Positions 23,747 through 23,796 of a DNA stretch of 23,796 bases are shown here, piece after piece. How positions within the stretch are numbered: position 1 is the first letter of the stretch; each line of letters begins with the position of its first letter. Made by a program: the position numbers and the translations under genes. Below the pieces are notes generated by a model. That model was not told where the DNA came from. It saw nothing but the letters and a program-made list of their open reading frames with translations, and made no database searches. The DNA is taken from the NCBI GenBank assembly GCA_910585555.1, contig CAJUFU010000043.1, forward strand, positions 1-23,796. Reading direction: 5' to 3'. This DNA is from an uncultured Lachnospiraceae bacterium (GTDB lineage: Bacteria > Bacillota > Clostridia > Lachnospirales > Lachnospiraceae).

Positions 23747-23796
23747 TGAAGCACGGGGGATTCGAACCCCCGACAACCTGATTAAAAGTCAGGTGC
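23747..23796 (-). tRNA. tRNA-Lys (anticodon TTT), partial
   Basis: The 3' part of a tRNA on the minus strand, cut by the window edge. The anticodon arm reads CCTGA-CTTTTAA-TCAGG with anticodon TTT (Lys), the T-arm reads GGGGG-TTCGAAT-CCCCC, and the 3' acceptor strand is GTGCTTC with discriminator A. No CCA is encoded; the next bases are TTA. The D-arm and 5' acceptor strand lie outside the window. Confidence 0.92.

Noticed and set aside
1..23796. CRISPR array, phage genes, toxin-antitoxin or defence system
   Set aside because: No regularly spaced short repeats, no cas, phage, nuclease or toxin-like proteins are seen; the only repeats are the paired 210-bp elements and short sites described.

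Overview
The window looks like chromosome of a spore-forming, low-to-mid GC Clostridia, most likely Lachnospiraceae. The evidence is a spore maturation gene (spmA), a FabK-type fatty-acid operon with no FabI, the RicT/HolB/YaaR gene order known from Bacillus and Clostridia, and a tRNA-Lys without an encoded CCA end. Everything from 6057 to the right edge is on the minus strand. The signalling/transport block at 611-5921 is on the plus strand.

Region 1 (1-610): the 5' part of spmA on the minus strand, whose frame breaks at a conserved motif near the left edge, then a divergent intergenic region. Region 2 (611-5921): an OmpR-type response regulator and a histidine kinase with overlapping ends, then a gap carrying 11-bp phased TGTAAG repeats (a likely regulator operator), then an ABC ATPase and a two-domain FtsX/MacB-type permease. 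A shared hairpin terminator at 6004-6042 separates this from the minus-strand genes.

Region 3 (6057-13957, minus): type II fatty-acid synthesis. A consensus promoter with an operator of form TTTGA-N3-TCAAA drives acpP-fabK, which ends at a strong terminator. A second copy of the same operator precedes fabD-fabG-fabF-fabZ-[FabX-like flavoprotein]-fabH, with a small DUF3781 gene downstream. Two nearly identical 210-bp inverted-repeat (MITE-like) elements flank fabF inside this operon. The flavoprotein annotated generically as nitronate monooxygenase has a C-terminal Cys cluster and resembles Helicobacter FabX, so it is a candidate for the anaerobic unsaturated-fatty-acid step.

Region 4 (13991-20306, minus): housekeeping genes in nearly the Bacillus yaaO-to-yabC order: Orn/Lys/Arg decarboxylase-like, a guanylate-kinase-like P-loop kinase where tmk would be, yaaR, holB, ricT, trmN6-like, rsmI. 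Region 5 (20337-23393, minus): an HD-domain protein, a CgeB-like glycosyltransferase and a stand-alone PTS EIIC with its own consensus promoter. Region 6 (23394-23796): non-coding sequence with a terminator, duplicated tRNA 3'-end fragments and the 3' part of a tRNA-Lys(TTT) cut by the window edge.
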